Shown here: positions 53,086 through 61,908 of the stretch, piece after piece
How positions within the stretch are numbered: position 1 is the stretch's first letter
Layout: the number at the start of each line of letters is the position of its first letter
NCBI GenBank assembly: GCA_965277735.1
Contig: CBDIDO010000003.1
Location: 2,046,001-2,110,000 of the forward strand
Source of the DNA: RH-AL1 sp965277735
Lineage (GTDB): Bacteria; Pseudomonadota; Alphaproteobacteria; Rhizobiales; Beijerinckiaceae
Reading direction: 5' to 3'
DNA: 64,000 bases
Translations under genes and position numbers: made by a program
Notes under the pieces: model-generated
What the model saw: the letters and a program-made list of their open reading frames with translations, nothing else
What the model was told of the DNA's origin: nothing
The model's database searches: none

Positions 53086-54132
53086 TCAGGATATGGAGAC
53101 GATCGGTTCGCCGGCTTCCATCGTGCCGACCTTCGCGGCATGGCCGAAGCCGGCGGCGCGGCACCGCGCCACGACATCGTCGGCGCGATCGGCGCGTACG
53201 GAAACGAGCAAGCCGCCGGAGGTCTGCGGATCGCAGAGAAGGCCGCGCCGCCAGTCGGGCAACGCATCCGGCAGCCGAACGTGGGTGCCATAGCTGCCCC
53301 AGTTGCGCAGGGCGGCGCCGGTCGCGTAACCCGCTTCGGCAAGCCGCTGCGCGCCCGGAAGGATCGGGACCGCGGCCGCGTCCAGCGACGCCAAAAGCCT
53401 TGCGCCACGGCACATCTCAAGCAGATGACCGAGCAGGCCGAACCCGGTGACGTCGGTCACCGCATGCACCGCCTCGAGGTCGGCCAGCTCGGCACCGATC
53501 GAATTGAGCTTCGTCGTCGAGGCGATCATCGTCGCGTAGTCATCGGCCGACAGCTCGTTCTTTTTCATCGCGGCGGAAAAGATCCCAACGCCGAGCCCTT
53601 TGGTCAGAACCAACACGTCCCCGGCCCGCGCGCTCGCGTTCCTGAGAACCTTGTCGGGATGGACGATACCGACGGCAACGAGGCCGTAGATCGGCTCTGG
53701 CGTATCGATCGAATGGCCGCCCACGACGGGGATGCCGGCCTCGGCGCAGATCGATGCGCCGCCGGCGAGGATGTCCTGCGCCATCTCGATCGGGATCGTT
53801 GCGATCGGCATGCCGACGAGGGCTAGCGCGAAGATTGGCCGGCCACCCATCGCATAGACGTCGGAGAGCGCGTTCGTCGCGGCGATGCGGCCGAAGTCGC
53901 GCGGGTCGTCGACGATCGGCGTGAAGAAGTCGGTTGTGGCGATGATCGCCTGGCTGTCGTTGAGCCGGTACACCGCCGCGTCGTCCGACGTCTCGGTGCC
54001 GACGAGCAGGTCGGCGCATGGCACCGGCAGCGGCATCTTCCGCAGGATGTCCTGCAGCACGGCTGGCGCCAACTTGCAGCCGCAGCCGCCGCCGTGGGCC
54101 ATCGTCGTGAGACGCGTTGGGTGGACGATCAT
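53086..54132 (-). CDS. selD: Selenide, water dikinase (selenophosphate synthetase)
   Basis: Makes selenophosphate, the selenium donor for SelA, from selenide and ATP; 348 residues. The active-site loop GGGCGCKLAPAVL carries cysteine, not selenocysteine, at the catalytic position. Further motifs: DDAAVYRLNDSQAIIATTDF, GRIAATNALSDVYAMGGRPI, VVGGHSIDTPEPIYGL and DVTGFGLLGHLLEM. First gene of the leftward selD-to-selA block. ATG 54132 or 54102; the former is preceded by GGAG. Confidence 0.96.
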   Translation of the reverse strand: MIVHPTRLTTMAHGGGCGCKLAPAVLQDILRKMPLPVPCADLLVGTETSDDAAVYRLNDSQAIIATTDFFTPIVDDPRDFGRIAATNALSDVYAMGGRPIFALALVGMPIATIPIEMAQDILAGGASICAEAGIPVVGGHSIDTPEPIYGLVAVGIVHPDKVLRNASARAGDVLVLTKGLGVGIFSAAMKKNELSADDYATMIASTTKLNSIGAELADLEAVHAVTDVTGFGLLGHLLEMCRGARLLASLDAAAVPILPGAQRLAEAGYATGAALRNWGSYGTHVRLPDALPDWRRGLLCDPQTSGGLLVSVRADRADDVVARCRAAGFGHAAKVGTMEAGEPIVSIS

Positions 54133-54244
54133 CGGTGCGCGCTCCGCTCGTCCGTTCGGCCTATCACGCGCCGTCGTCCCCTACACACCGGCCGATTGCG
54201 GGACGGCCATCACTATTGACGGCACGATAAGCCAGCCCACAAGC

Positions 54245-54264
54245 ATTTAGCGCGCAAGCTAAAT
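54245..54264. promoter_or_regulatory. 7-bp dyad upstream of the selenate-type transporter
   Basis: ATTTAGC (54245-54251) and GCTAAAT (54258-54264) are exact inverse complements around GCGCAA, ending a few bases before the GGAGG ribosome site of the next gene. It lies between divergent selD and the transporter. A repressor site or a hairpin acting on translation are both possible. Confidence 0.5.
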
Positions 54265-54279
54265 CGTGGAGGATTTTCT

Positions 54280-55143
54280 ATGCGTCGCCTGCTCGTCGCG
54301 GCCTGTGCCGCCCTTTTGATTTCGGCCGGCACCGCCCGCGCGGAAGACAAGACCTTCGTCTTCACCGCGATCCCCGACCAGGATCCGACGCGTCTGATGC
54401 AGCGCTTTTCGGCGGTCGCCGATTATCTGCATGAGAAGCTCGGGGTGCCGGTCAGGTACGTGCCGGTGAAGGACTATCCCGCGGCCGTCACGAGCTTCGT
54501 CAACGACGAGGTCCAGATGGCCTGGTTCGGCGGCTTCACGGGCGTCCAGGCCCGCGCCAAGGTCCCCGGTGCGCAGGCGATCGCGCAGGGGGTCGAGGAC
54601 AAGAAGTTCAAGACATACTTCATCGCCAATGCGGCGACGGGCCTCCGAAAATCGGCCGAGCTCGACAAGGGCGTCGCCGGCAAGAGTTTCACGTTCGGCT
54701 CCCGCTCCTCGACCTCCGGGCGGGTGATGCCCGAATATTTCATCCAGCGAGCCTTCGGGAAACCGCCGACCGATGTCTTCGCGAAGGTCGGCTTCTCCGG
54801 CGACCACACGAAGACGATCCAGCTCGTCCAGTCCGGCGCCTATCAGGTCGGCGCGGTCGACTATTCCGTCTGGGGCCTCGAAGTGAAGGCCGGCCATGTC
54901 GATGAAAGCAAGGTCAAGGTGATCTGGGAGAGCCCGCCATTCCCCGACTACCAGTGGACGGTGCGCGGCGGGCTCGACAAGACCTACGGCGAAGGCTTCA
55001 CCAAGAAGCTGCAGCAAGCGCTCATCGATGCCCACGACCCGAAGATCCTGGGGCCGTTTGGGCGCAGCAGGTTCGTTGCGGCCGACAACGCGGAATACGC
55101 GCCGGTCGAGGACGTCGCCAGGAAAGACGGGCTGCTCGACTGA
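54280..55143 (+). CDS. Putative selenate/oxyanion ABC transporter substrate-binding protein (PhnD-like)
   Basis: Periplasmic binding protein of 287 residues with signal MRRLLVAACAALLISAG (cleavage near ARAED). The fold matches the phosphonate-binding PhnD type: FTAIPDQDPTRLMQRFSAVA, VKDYPAAVTSFVNDEVQMAW-FGG, and GSRSSTSGRVMPEYFI. A PhnD-like branch found next to selD in many genomes is annotated as a putative selenate transporter component, and the setting here agrees. Specificity is inferred from neighbours only. Confidence 0.85.
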   Translation: MRRLLVAACAALLISAGTARAEDKTFVFTAIPDQDPTRLMQRFSAVADYLHEKLGVPVRYVPVKDYPAAVTSFVNDEVQMAWFGGFTGVQARAKVPGAQAIAQGVEDKKFKTYFIANAATGLRKSAELDKGVAGKSFTFGSRSSTSGRVMPEYFIQRAFGKPPTDVFAKVGFSGDHTKTIQLVQSGAYQVGAVDYSVWGLEVKAGHVDESKVKVIWESPPFPDYQWTVRGGLDKTYGEGFTKKLQQALIDAHDPKILGPFGRSRFVAADNAEYAPVEDVARKDGLLD

Positions 55144-55151
55144 GCCGCCGC

Positions 55152-55817
55152 ATGACGGCGCTCGTCTCGCTCGCCGACGAGACCATCGGCTATGCCGGGC
55201 GTGTCGTGCTCTCCGGCGTAAACCTCACGATCCACAAAGGCGAGCGCGTCGCCTTGCTCGGGCGTTCCGGCGTCGGAAAGTCGACGCTCCTCAATGCGAT
55301 TTACGACCGGGTCTTCGCCTCGGCCGCGCTCATCCCGCAGTCCGCCGCGCTGGTGCCGCAGCTCTCGACCTTCCACAACGTCTACATGGGCCGGCTCGAC
55401 CGGCACTCGAGCCTTCGCAATCTCCGCGAGCTTGTCCGGCCGGCGAAAGCGACGCTGGCGGAAGTGGAGGCGATCCTTGCGCCGCTCGGCCTCGCGTCCG
55501 CTTTGCGGCAGAAGGCCGGCTTGCTCTCTGGTGGCCAGGCGCAGCGCGTCTCCGTCGCCCGCGCGATCTACAACGGGCGCCCGATCGTGCTCGGCGACGA
55601 GCCGGTCTCCGCGCTCGATCGTCGGCAGGGCGACGACGTGCTCGCGACCCTCCACGCGCGGCACGAGACAAGCGTGCTGGCCCTGCACGACGTGACTCTG
55701 GCGCTGGCGCATGCGACGCGCATCGTCGCCCTGGAGCCCGACCGCATCGCGCTCGACGCGAAAGCCGCCGACCTGCGCGAGTCCGACCTCGCGCGCTTCT
55801 ACGCGTTGCCGCGGTGA
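55152..55817 (+). CDS. ABC transporter ATP-binding protein of the selenate-type system
   Basis: 221-residue ATPase with Walker A GRSGVGKSTLLN, Q-loop at LIPQSAALVPQ, signature LSGGQAQRVSVARAI, Walker B IVLGDEPVSALD and the H-loop LALHDVTLA. ATG 55152 is eight bases after the binding-protein stop. The stop overlaps the permease start (GTGA). It energises the permease encoded next. Confidence 0.92.
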   Translation: MTALVSLADETIGYAGRVVLSGVNLTIHKGERVALLGRSGVGKSTLLNAIYDRVFASAALIPQSAALVPQLSTFHNVYMGRLDRHSSLRNLRELVRPAKATLAEVEAILAPLGLASALRQKAGLLSGGQAQRVSVARAIYNGRPIVLGDEPVSALDRRQGDDVLATLHARHETSVLALHDVTLALAHATRIVALEPDRIALDAKAADLRESDLARFYALPR

Positions 55818-57346
55818 CGAAGCGTCTCGGCTATGGAACGCTTGTCGGGGCCTTCCTCGGCCTTGCGCTCGCAGCGGGGTCTTTCGCCGACCTGCGCATC
55901 AGCGCTCTCGACCCGTGGCCCGATCTCGGCCAGGTCGCGCACGGCTTCGTTTGGCCGGATTTTTCGGCGATACTCGTGCGCGAAATCATTCTCACCGTCG
56001 CCTTCGCCGTCACGGGGGTCGCCTTCGGTGCGAGCCTCGGGCTCGGCATGGCACTCGCCTTCCATCTGCGCGCCGTGCGGTTTCTCGCCGCCAGCCTGCG
56101 CTCGATCCACGAGCTGTTCTGGGCGCTTCTCCTGTTGCAGATTCTCGGCATCTCGCCGTGGACGGGCGTGCTCGCGGTGGGCCTGCCCTACGCCGGGATC
56201 TTCGCCAAGGTCTACGCGGAGATCATGGAGGAGGCGGACCTTTCACCCGAGCGTGCGCTGCCTCACGGCACGGGCGCGCTGTCGCGCTTCATGTTCGTGC
56301 GCGCCCCGATCCTCGCGCAGGCGTTCCAATCCTACACTCTCTACCGGCTCGAATGCGGGCTGCGCTCGTCGCTGATCCTCGGCTTCATCGGCATCCCGAC
56401 GATCGGCGACGAACTCTCGAGCGCGTTCCGTCCCGGCAGCTATCACGAGGCTGCCGCATTGCTTCTCGTCTTCTATGCGCTCATCGCGACGCGCGGAATG
56501 TGGGCTCGCGCCGTCGCGCTGCCGCTCCTCGTCCCCGGCAGCCTCGTCGCGTTGGTGACCCTTACAAGCCCTTTGCCTGGTCTGCCGATCTCGACCCGGC
56601 TCGCAAACTTCCTCGCGTCGATCGTGCCGAGCCCTATCCGCGACCACCATGGCAGCCTCGCGACCTGGCTGTGGGACATCGCCGTGCGCGAGATCGGCCC
56701 CGGCCTCGTCACGACGCTGGTGCTGTCGCATCTCGCCGCGACGGTCGCCGCGCTCGCCTCGATCGTGCTTTTTCCGGCGATCAGCCGGCGCTTCAACGGC
56801 AGGTTCGGGCGCGGGCTGGGGCGTGCCTTCCTTGTCATGGTGAGGGGTACGCCGGACTACATGCTGGCCTACATGCTCCTTCAGGTGCTCGGCCTTTCGA
56901 TGCTGCCGGCCATCCTCGCGCTCGGCCTGCACAACGGGGGCATCATCGCTTTCCTGATGAGCCAGCACGCCGACGCCCAGCCATATCGTCGCGACGCGCC
57001 GCGCGGGCTGAACCTCTACGCCTACGAAACCATGCCGCGGCTGTTCGGGCAGTTCGTCGCGCTCGTTCTCTATCGCTACGAGATCATCGTGCGCGAGAGC
57101 GCGATCTTGGGTCTCCTCTCGATCTACACGCTAGGCTTCTACGTTCAGGCAGCGATGTCTGACTTCAAGCTGGATCGAGCCGTTGTTCTGTTTGTTGCGA
57201 CGGGCCTGGTGTCGGCAGCGGTCGACGCAACATCGCGACGACTGAGAGCGCGCTTGAACGTGGGCCGCTTGCCCGTGCGGCTCACGCGGTCACGCGAGGC
57301 GCCGTCGGCGGACGTTTCATTGGAATTACTCGAACGAGCTTCCTGA
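55814..57346 (+). CDS. ABC transporter permease, tandem fused domains
   Basis: 510 residues with two complete binding-protein-dependent permease domains in one chain. The first (about 50-250) has LREIILTVAFAVTGVAFGA-type helices and an EAA loop GTGALSRFMFVRAPILAQAF. The second (about 290-480) has GPGLVTTLVLSHLAATVAAL and SIYTLGFYVQAAM. A fused dimer explains the single permease gene. GTG 55814 overlaps the ATPase stop by four bases. The C-terminus ends 100 bases before an IS1182 element. Confidence 0.88.
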   Translation: MTKRLGYGTLVGAFLGLALAAGSFADLRISALDPWPDLGQVAHGFVWPDFSAILVREIILTVAFAVTGVAFGASLGLGMALAFHLRAVRFLAASLRSIHELFWALLLLQILGISPWTGVLAVGLPYAGIFAKVYAEIMEEADLSPERALPHGTGALSRFMFVRAPILAQAFQSYTLYRLECGLRSSLILGFIGIPTIGDELSSAFRPGSYHEAAALLLVFYALIATRGMWARAVALPLLVPGSLVALVTLTSPLPGLPISTRLANFLASIVPSPIRDHHGSLATWLWDIAVREIGPGLVTTLVLSHLAATVAALASIVLFPAISRRFNGRFGRGLGRAFLVMVRGTPDYMLAYMLLQVLGLSMLPAILALGLHNGGIIAFLMSQHADAQPYRRDAPRGLNLYAYETMPRLFGQFVALVLYRYEIIVRESAILGLLSIYTLGFYVQAAMSDFKLDRAVVLFVATGLVSAAVDATSRRLRARLNVGRLPVRLTRSREAPSADVSLELLERAS

Positions 57347-57445
57347 CATTGGGTTCGGCAATTCGGGTTTTCGCGCTGTCAGCGAGCGGGGTCGAAGTCG
57401 GCTTTCAAAGCGCCTGCTATAACAACCGATCGTCCGAGTTGGGCG

Positions 57446-58963
57446 GATTTCGTTGAAAAAGTCGGCGCTTGAACGGCAGCATTCGTGCTGATTCACTTGG
57501 TCTCGCACGAGGAGACTGAGTCGATGATGGGGCCGCGGCAAGTCGAGCAAGGCGCTCTGTTCTACAACTTCTCCCTCGACGCCCATGTGCCGCAAGATCA
57601 CCTCCTGCGGTCGATCGACCGCTTCGTCGACCTGGGCGATCTGCGTCGCGAGCTCGCGCCGTTCTACAGTGAGCTGGGGCGCCCTTCGATCGATCCCGAG
57701 CTGATGATCCGGATGCTGATTGTCGGCTACTGCCTGGGCATCCGCTCCGAGCGCAGGCTCTGCGACGAGGTGCATCTGAACCTGGCCTATCGCTGGTTCT
57801 GCCGGCTCGGCCTCGAGGGCCGTGTACCCGACCACTCGACCTTCTCCAAGAACCGTCACGGCCGCTTCCGCGACAGCGATCTCTTGCGTCGGCTGTTCGA
57901 GACCGTGCTCGCGCGGTGCATCGAAGAAGGTCTTGTCGGCGGCGAAGGCTTCGCAGTCGACGGCAGCCTGATCAAGGCCGATGCCAACAGGCAAAACAGC
58001 GTCGAAGGCGCTGCGGGCCTCCCGCCGGGGGCTGCAAGCCGGGCAGCGCAAGAATATCTCGCCACGCTCGATGATGCCGCATTCGGCGCTGCCACTCCTG
58101 TCGTGCCGAAGTTCATCTCGCCGGCCGATCCGGCCGCACGCTGGACGGGCGCCAACGGCGGTCTCGCCTTCTTCGCCTACGCGACCAACTATCTCATCGA
58201 CCTCGACAACGCGATCATCGTCGACGTCGAGGCGACAACGGCGATCCGCCAGGCAGAGGTGACAGCCGCCAAGCGGATGATCGAGCGCGCCAGGGATCGC
58301 TTCGATCTCTATCCGGCGCGGCTCGTCGCCGACAGCAGCTATGGTTCGGCGGAGATGCTCGGATGGCTCGTCTACGAGCAGGGTATCGAGCCGCACGTCA
58401 GCGTCTTCGACAAATCGGCCAGGACCGACGGCACCTTCTCGCGCGCCGACTTCACCTACGATCACAGCGGCGACGTCTACACTTGCCCGGCGGGCAAGAC
58501 GCTCTTCTGTAAGGGCACGCTGGTCAACGACGGCGCGACGCTGATGTACCGCGCCAGCAAATATGATTGCGACGTGTGCGCTCTCAAGCCCCGGTGCTGT
58601 CCGAATGCGCCGGCACGCAAGGTCCCGCGTTCGATCTATGAAGGCGCTCGCGACATGGCGCGCGACATCGGCGCATCGGATGAAGGCTACACGTCTCGCA
58701 AGCAGCGTAAGAAGATCGAGATGCTGTTCGCGCACCTCAAGCGCATCTTGAAGCTCGATCGACTACGACTGAGGGGACCGTACGGAGCCCGCGACGAGTT
58801 CCACCTAGCAGCCACCGCTCAAAACCTCAGGAAGCTCGCCAAGCTCGTTCCGACCTGTCCGCCGCTTCCAACCTGAGAAGGTCACGGTGCCTCGCGGCAG
58901 CGCGCTGGCTGCTTGAGACCGCAGCCCCTTGCCGGCACCAAACGGCACTTCTTCAACGAAATC
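57446..58963 (+). mobile_element. IS1182-family insertion sequence
   Basis: Terminal inverted repeats GATTTCGTTGAAAAAGT (57446-57462) and its complement with one mismatch (58947-58963) flank a single transposase gene. Size about 1.5 kb. Exact outer ends and target duplication are not certain. It lies at the right edge of the selenium island. Gap 57347-57445 holds nothing else evident. Confidence 0.85.
57524..58876 (+). CDS. IS1182-family transposase
   Basis: 450 residues, apparently intact. DDE-type signatures: DHSTFSKNRHGRFR, GEGFAVDGSLIKADANRQ, LVADSSYGSAEMLGWLV and, near the end, KKIEMLFAHLKRILKLDRLR. A Cys-rich stretch (CDVCALKPRCCPN) is typical of the family. AGGAG ten bases upstream favours ATG 57524 over the GTG at 57485. 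Confidence 0.92.
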   Translation: MMGPRQVEQGALFYNFSLDAHVPQDHLLRSIDRFVDLGDLRRELAPFYSELGRPSIDPELMIRMLIVGYCLGIRSERRLCDEVHLNLAYRWFCRLGLEGRVPDHSTFSKNRHGRFRDSDLLRRLFETVLARCIEEGLVGGEGFAVDGSLIKADANRQNSVEGAAGLPPGAASRAAQEYLATLDDAAFGAATPVVPKFISPADPAARWTGANGGLAFFAYATNYLIDLDNAIIVDVEATTAIRQAEVTAAKRMIERARDRFDLYPARLVADSSYGSAEMLGWLVYEQGIEPHVSVFDKSARTDGTFSRADFTYDHSGDVYTCPAGKTLFCKGTLVNDGATLMYRASKYDCDVCALKPRCCPNAPARKVPRSIYEGARDMARDIGASDEGYTSRKQRKKIEMLFAHLKRILKLDRLRLRGPYGARDEFHLAATAQNLRKLAKLVPTCPPLPT

Positions 58964-59046
58964 GGCGCTAAGCGGACTGGCGTAAATTTTGACCGGCATT
59001 CGGGGGACAACGTGTCGTAGTCAGCAGCTGGTTCCTCGAGCCGCTG

Positions 59047-59208
59047 CTAGTGTGCTGTCCCGTTAATAGCTTTACATAGACGTTCGAGCTTGGCGAAGAT
59101 CGCGTCACTGGTTGCTGTCCACTGAAATGGTCTCGCCTTGACGTTATAGGCAGCGACGAACGCCTCGATCTTGGCGACCAGATCCTTGGCGCTGACGAAG
59201 GAGCCACG
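59047..59208 (-). pseudogene. IS630-family transposase C-terminal fragment
   Basis: Only the last about 54 residues remain: RGSFVSAKDLVAKIEAFVAA, ARPFQWTATSDAIFAKLERL and CKAINGTAH before the TAG at 59049-59047. This is the standard end of IS630 transposases. The N-terminal part is missing; the fragment stops 20 bases from the tRNA-Gly remnant. Confidence 0.8.
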
Positions 59209-59227
59209 TTGGAATTATGTCGCGGGC

Positions 59228-59243
59228 TCCCTTCACCCGCTCC
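59228..59243 (+). repeat. Putative attR: displaced tRNA-Gly 3' end
   Basis: Exact 16-base copy of 41914-41929, here followed by A to give the CCA end that the intact tRNA-Gly gene lacks. This is what the original chromosomal end would look like after an element inserted at the tRNA 3' terminus. A truncated second tRNA-Gly copy is the alternative. Confidence 0.6.
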
Positions 59244-59262
59244 AGCAGAACCCAGCGCGTGA

Positions 59263-60056
59263 TCAATCCGGCTTCGGGTTCGACCAGCCAGGCTGCTCGC
59301 GGCGCGTCTTCTCGAAGAAGACGAACAGGCCGAGGTTGCCCCAGTCGTCGACGCGCAAACACTGGAAGCGGTCGACCCCGCAGGCGTTGAGGATCTCGAT
59401 GATGTGCGGGATCGCGTAGCAGTTCATCTGCATCGCGGGGCGGTTGAAGGGACGGCCGGCGAGGACGTTGCCGATCTCGCGCAGCCCGCGGGTCTTCTTG
59501 ACGAAATTCTTTGCCGCCGACAGCAGCGGCCGCTGCGCATAGCCGTAGGTGAAATGGATCGCGCCGACACCGCCCGGCTTCGTCGCGCGGACCATGTCGC
59601 GGATGATGCCTTCGCCGATGGCGGTTGGGATGTGCTGCAGCACGATGTAGCTGTGGACGAGATCGAAGCTCTCCGGCCGCAGGCCATCCTCGCCGATCGA
59701 GCTCATGTAGGTCACGTTGCCGATGCCGCGCTTGGCGGAATCGCTGCGCGCGCGCTGCAGCATGCCGGGCGGATATCCAACCCGACGACATGTTCGAAAT
59801 GCGCGGCGAAAGCGTTGGTGAGCCGGCCGACGCCGCAACCGAAGTCGAGCGCGGTGCCCCGCGGCACATACGCGAGGGTGTGATTGAGGATCGCGAGAAC
59901 CTTGTCGACATGGCCGACGCCGGACTCGAAGAAGGCGTCGATCGCGGCCGAATCGATGTTGCCCGCTTTGAAGCGGTCGTCGGCCAGCACGCCGTAATAG
60001 GGGTCGGCCGCGCCGAACGAGTGCCAGTCACCTGAAGCGCCGATTTCCATCGTCAT
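59263..60056 (-). pseudogene. SAM-dependent methyltransferase, one-base frameshift
   Basis: Class I methyltransferase of about 264 residues. From ATG 60056 (GGGAG upstream) the frame runs through the SAM motif ALDFGCGVGRLTNAFAAHFE and HVVGLDI, then shifts at 59770-59772. The family sequence resumes as PGMLQRARSDSAKRG and continues with FDLVHSYIVLQHIPTAIGEG, RATKPGGVGAIHFTYGY and a C-terminal RVDDWGNLGLFVFFEK. One missing base restores the whole. Sequencing error or recent decay at the island border; substrate unknown. Confidence 0.8.
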
Positions 60057-60313
60057 GCACCGCTCCCGCATCATGGACTTTCACGTGCGTGTACTTGCTT
60101 CCGCGTCGCCCCTCAAAACATTTGCCCAAATAGACCTAACGGCGCCTCGGGATCTCTGCGGTGAAACCGCCTCGAGCGGGGCGGCGATCGCGCCTCTCGC
60201 ACACCATATGCGCTCGCGTCGCGGCTCAACCGAAGGCATTGCGGCTCAGGCGGTGCGCCATCGCCTCACCACGATTGGCGCGCAAGCGGCACATTATCAT
60301 CAGAGGGTCCAAC

Positions 60314-61837
60314 GTGCGTCTCGTCTGCCTGCTCATCGCAACGCTCGCGCTCGCCGGCGCGGCCCATGCCGAGGCGCCCGATCACGCGCCGCAGCGGCCG
60401 GACCTCGCGGCGACGGTGCCCCCGAACCCGCTGCCTGCGCCCGTCACGACCGATCACACGATCAACCTGCCGGGCCGGACGCTGCACTTCAAGGCGACGG
60501 CCGGCTCGATCCGCCTGTCGGATGCCGAGAGCGGCAAGCCGATCGCCGACATCGCCTACACAGCCTACAAGCTCGAAGGCGCGGATACCGCCAGGCGGCC
60601 GCTGACCATCGCGATCAACGGCGGCCCCGGCGCGAGCTCGGCGTGGCTCGACCTCGGCGCGATCGGGCCGTGGCGGCTGCCGGTCGATACGCACGACATC
60701 TCGCCCTCGATGGCGACGCAGGTCGTCGACAATGCCGACACCTGGCTCGATTTCACCGACCTGCTCTTCGTCGATCCGCTCGGCACCGGCTACAGCCGCA
60801 CGGTCGGCAAGGACAACGACGACGCCGAGAAGCATTTCTACTCGGTCGACGGCGACATCGACGGGCTGGCGACCGTCGCTCGCAAATGGCTCGTTGCCAA
60901 CGGACGGCTCGCGAGCCCGAAGTTCATCGTCGGCGAGAGCTACGGTGGCTTCCGCGCGCCGAAGCTCGCGCGGCGGCTCGAGAGCAAGGACGGCATCGCC
61001 ATCGACGGCATCGTCATGATCTCGCCGGTGCTCGACTTTGCCTGGTTCCGCTCCGACTCGAACCCGGCGATCTACGCCGGCCATCTGCCGTCGCTCGTCG
61101 CCGCGGCCAAGGGGCTCAGCGGCAACGACGCGCGCGACAAGCTGCGCGCCGTCGAGAGCTACGCATCGGGCCCCTATCTCGTCGACCTCTTCAAGGGCGT
61201 GCGCGACGAGGCCGCGATCCGTCGCATGAGCCTCACGATCGCGAGCTTCACCGGCATGGACCAGAAGTTCATTGCCAGGCTCGGCGGCCGCGTCGATGCC
61301 GGCACGCTGACGCGCGAGAAGGGCAGGGACGCGGGCAAGATCGCATCCTCCTACGATACCAGCGTGACGGGCTTCGATCCGAACCCCTACGACGAGACGA
61401 GCCGCTACGACGATCCTGTGCTCGACGCGCTCAGGGCGCCGTTCTCGACCGCGATGGCGAACGTGACCGCCGACAAGCTCGGCTGGCCGATCAACGCGCG
61501 CTACGAGATCCTCAACATGTCGGTCAACGGCCGCTGGGACTGGAGCGCGGGGCATCACGGCGAGAAGGCCGAAGCGATGGGCGACCTCTCCGAGCTGCTC
61601 GCGCTCGACAAGCACTTCCACGCGATCGTCATGCATGGCGTGACGGACCAGGTGACGCCGTACTTCACCTCGAAGCTCTTGATCGACCAGATCCCGCCCT
61701 ATGGCGATCCCGGCCGGCTGAAGCTCGCGGTCTATGGCGGCGGCCACATGGCCTATCTCGACGGCGATTCCCGCGCGGCGATGCGCGAGGACGCGCGGCG
61801 GCTCGTCACCGGCGAGGGGTCTGTCGGGCAGCGCTGA
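60314..61837 (+). CDS. Secreted serine carboxypeptidase-like protein (peptidase S10)
   Basis: 507 residues with signal peptide VRLVCLLIATLALAGAAHA from GTG 60314 (AGAGGG upstream). An alpha/beta-hydrolase of the S10 type: oxyanion region AINGGPGASSAWLDLGAIGP, PLGTGYSRTVG, nucleophile serine in VGESYGGFRAPKLA (about residue 215), an aspartate region VMHGVTDQVTPYF and the catalytic histidine in VYGGGHMAYLD. Predicted periplasmic or secreted C-terminal peptidase. The gap 60057-60313 before it shows no gene. Confidence 0.9.
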   Translation: MRLVCLLIATLALAGAAHAEAPDHAPQRPDLAATVPPNPLPAPVTTDHTINLPGRTLHFKATAGSIRLSDAESGKPIADIAYTAYKLEGADTARRPLTIAINGGPGASSAWLDLGAIGPWRLPVDTHDISPSMATQVVDNADTWLDFTDLLFVDPLGTGYSRTVGKDNDDAEKHFYSVDGDIDGLATVARKWLVANGRLASPKFIVGESYGGFRAPKLARRLESKDGIAIDGIVMISPVLDFAWFRSDSNPAIYAGHLPSLVAAAKGLSGNDARDKLRAVESYASGPYLVDLFKGVRDEAAIRRMSLTIASFTGMDQKFIARLGGRVDAGTLTREKGRDAGKIASSYDTSVTGFDPNPYDETSRYDDPVLDALRAPFSTAMANVTADKLGWPINARYEILNMSVNGRWDWSAGHHGEKAEAMGDLSELLALDKHFHAIVMHGVTDQVTPYFTSKLLIDQIPPYGDPGRLKLAVYGGGHMAYLDGDSRAAMREDARRLVTGEGSVGQR

Positions 61838-61908
61838 ACGAGCGGGGTTGAATACACTCGCCCGCGGCCCATCCTATCGCGAACGATCAATCGCGGGAGG
61901 AGAAGTTC

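Larger units (their letters stand above)
41928..59243. mobile_element. Putative selenium (selenocysteine) genomic island
   Basis: The 17.3-kb interval between the two tRNA-Gly 3' repeats. It contains selA, selC, selB, selD, two UGA-containing binding-protein genes, redox partners and a selenate-type ABC transporter. Its edges are littered with IS remnants: IS5-like on the left, IS1182 and IS630 on the right. Biotin genes lie on one side and a broken methyltransferase on the other. Boundaries and mobility are inferred; no integrase or conjugation gene is present. Confidence 0.55.
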
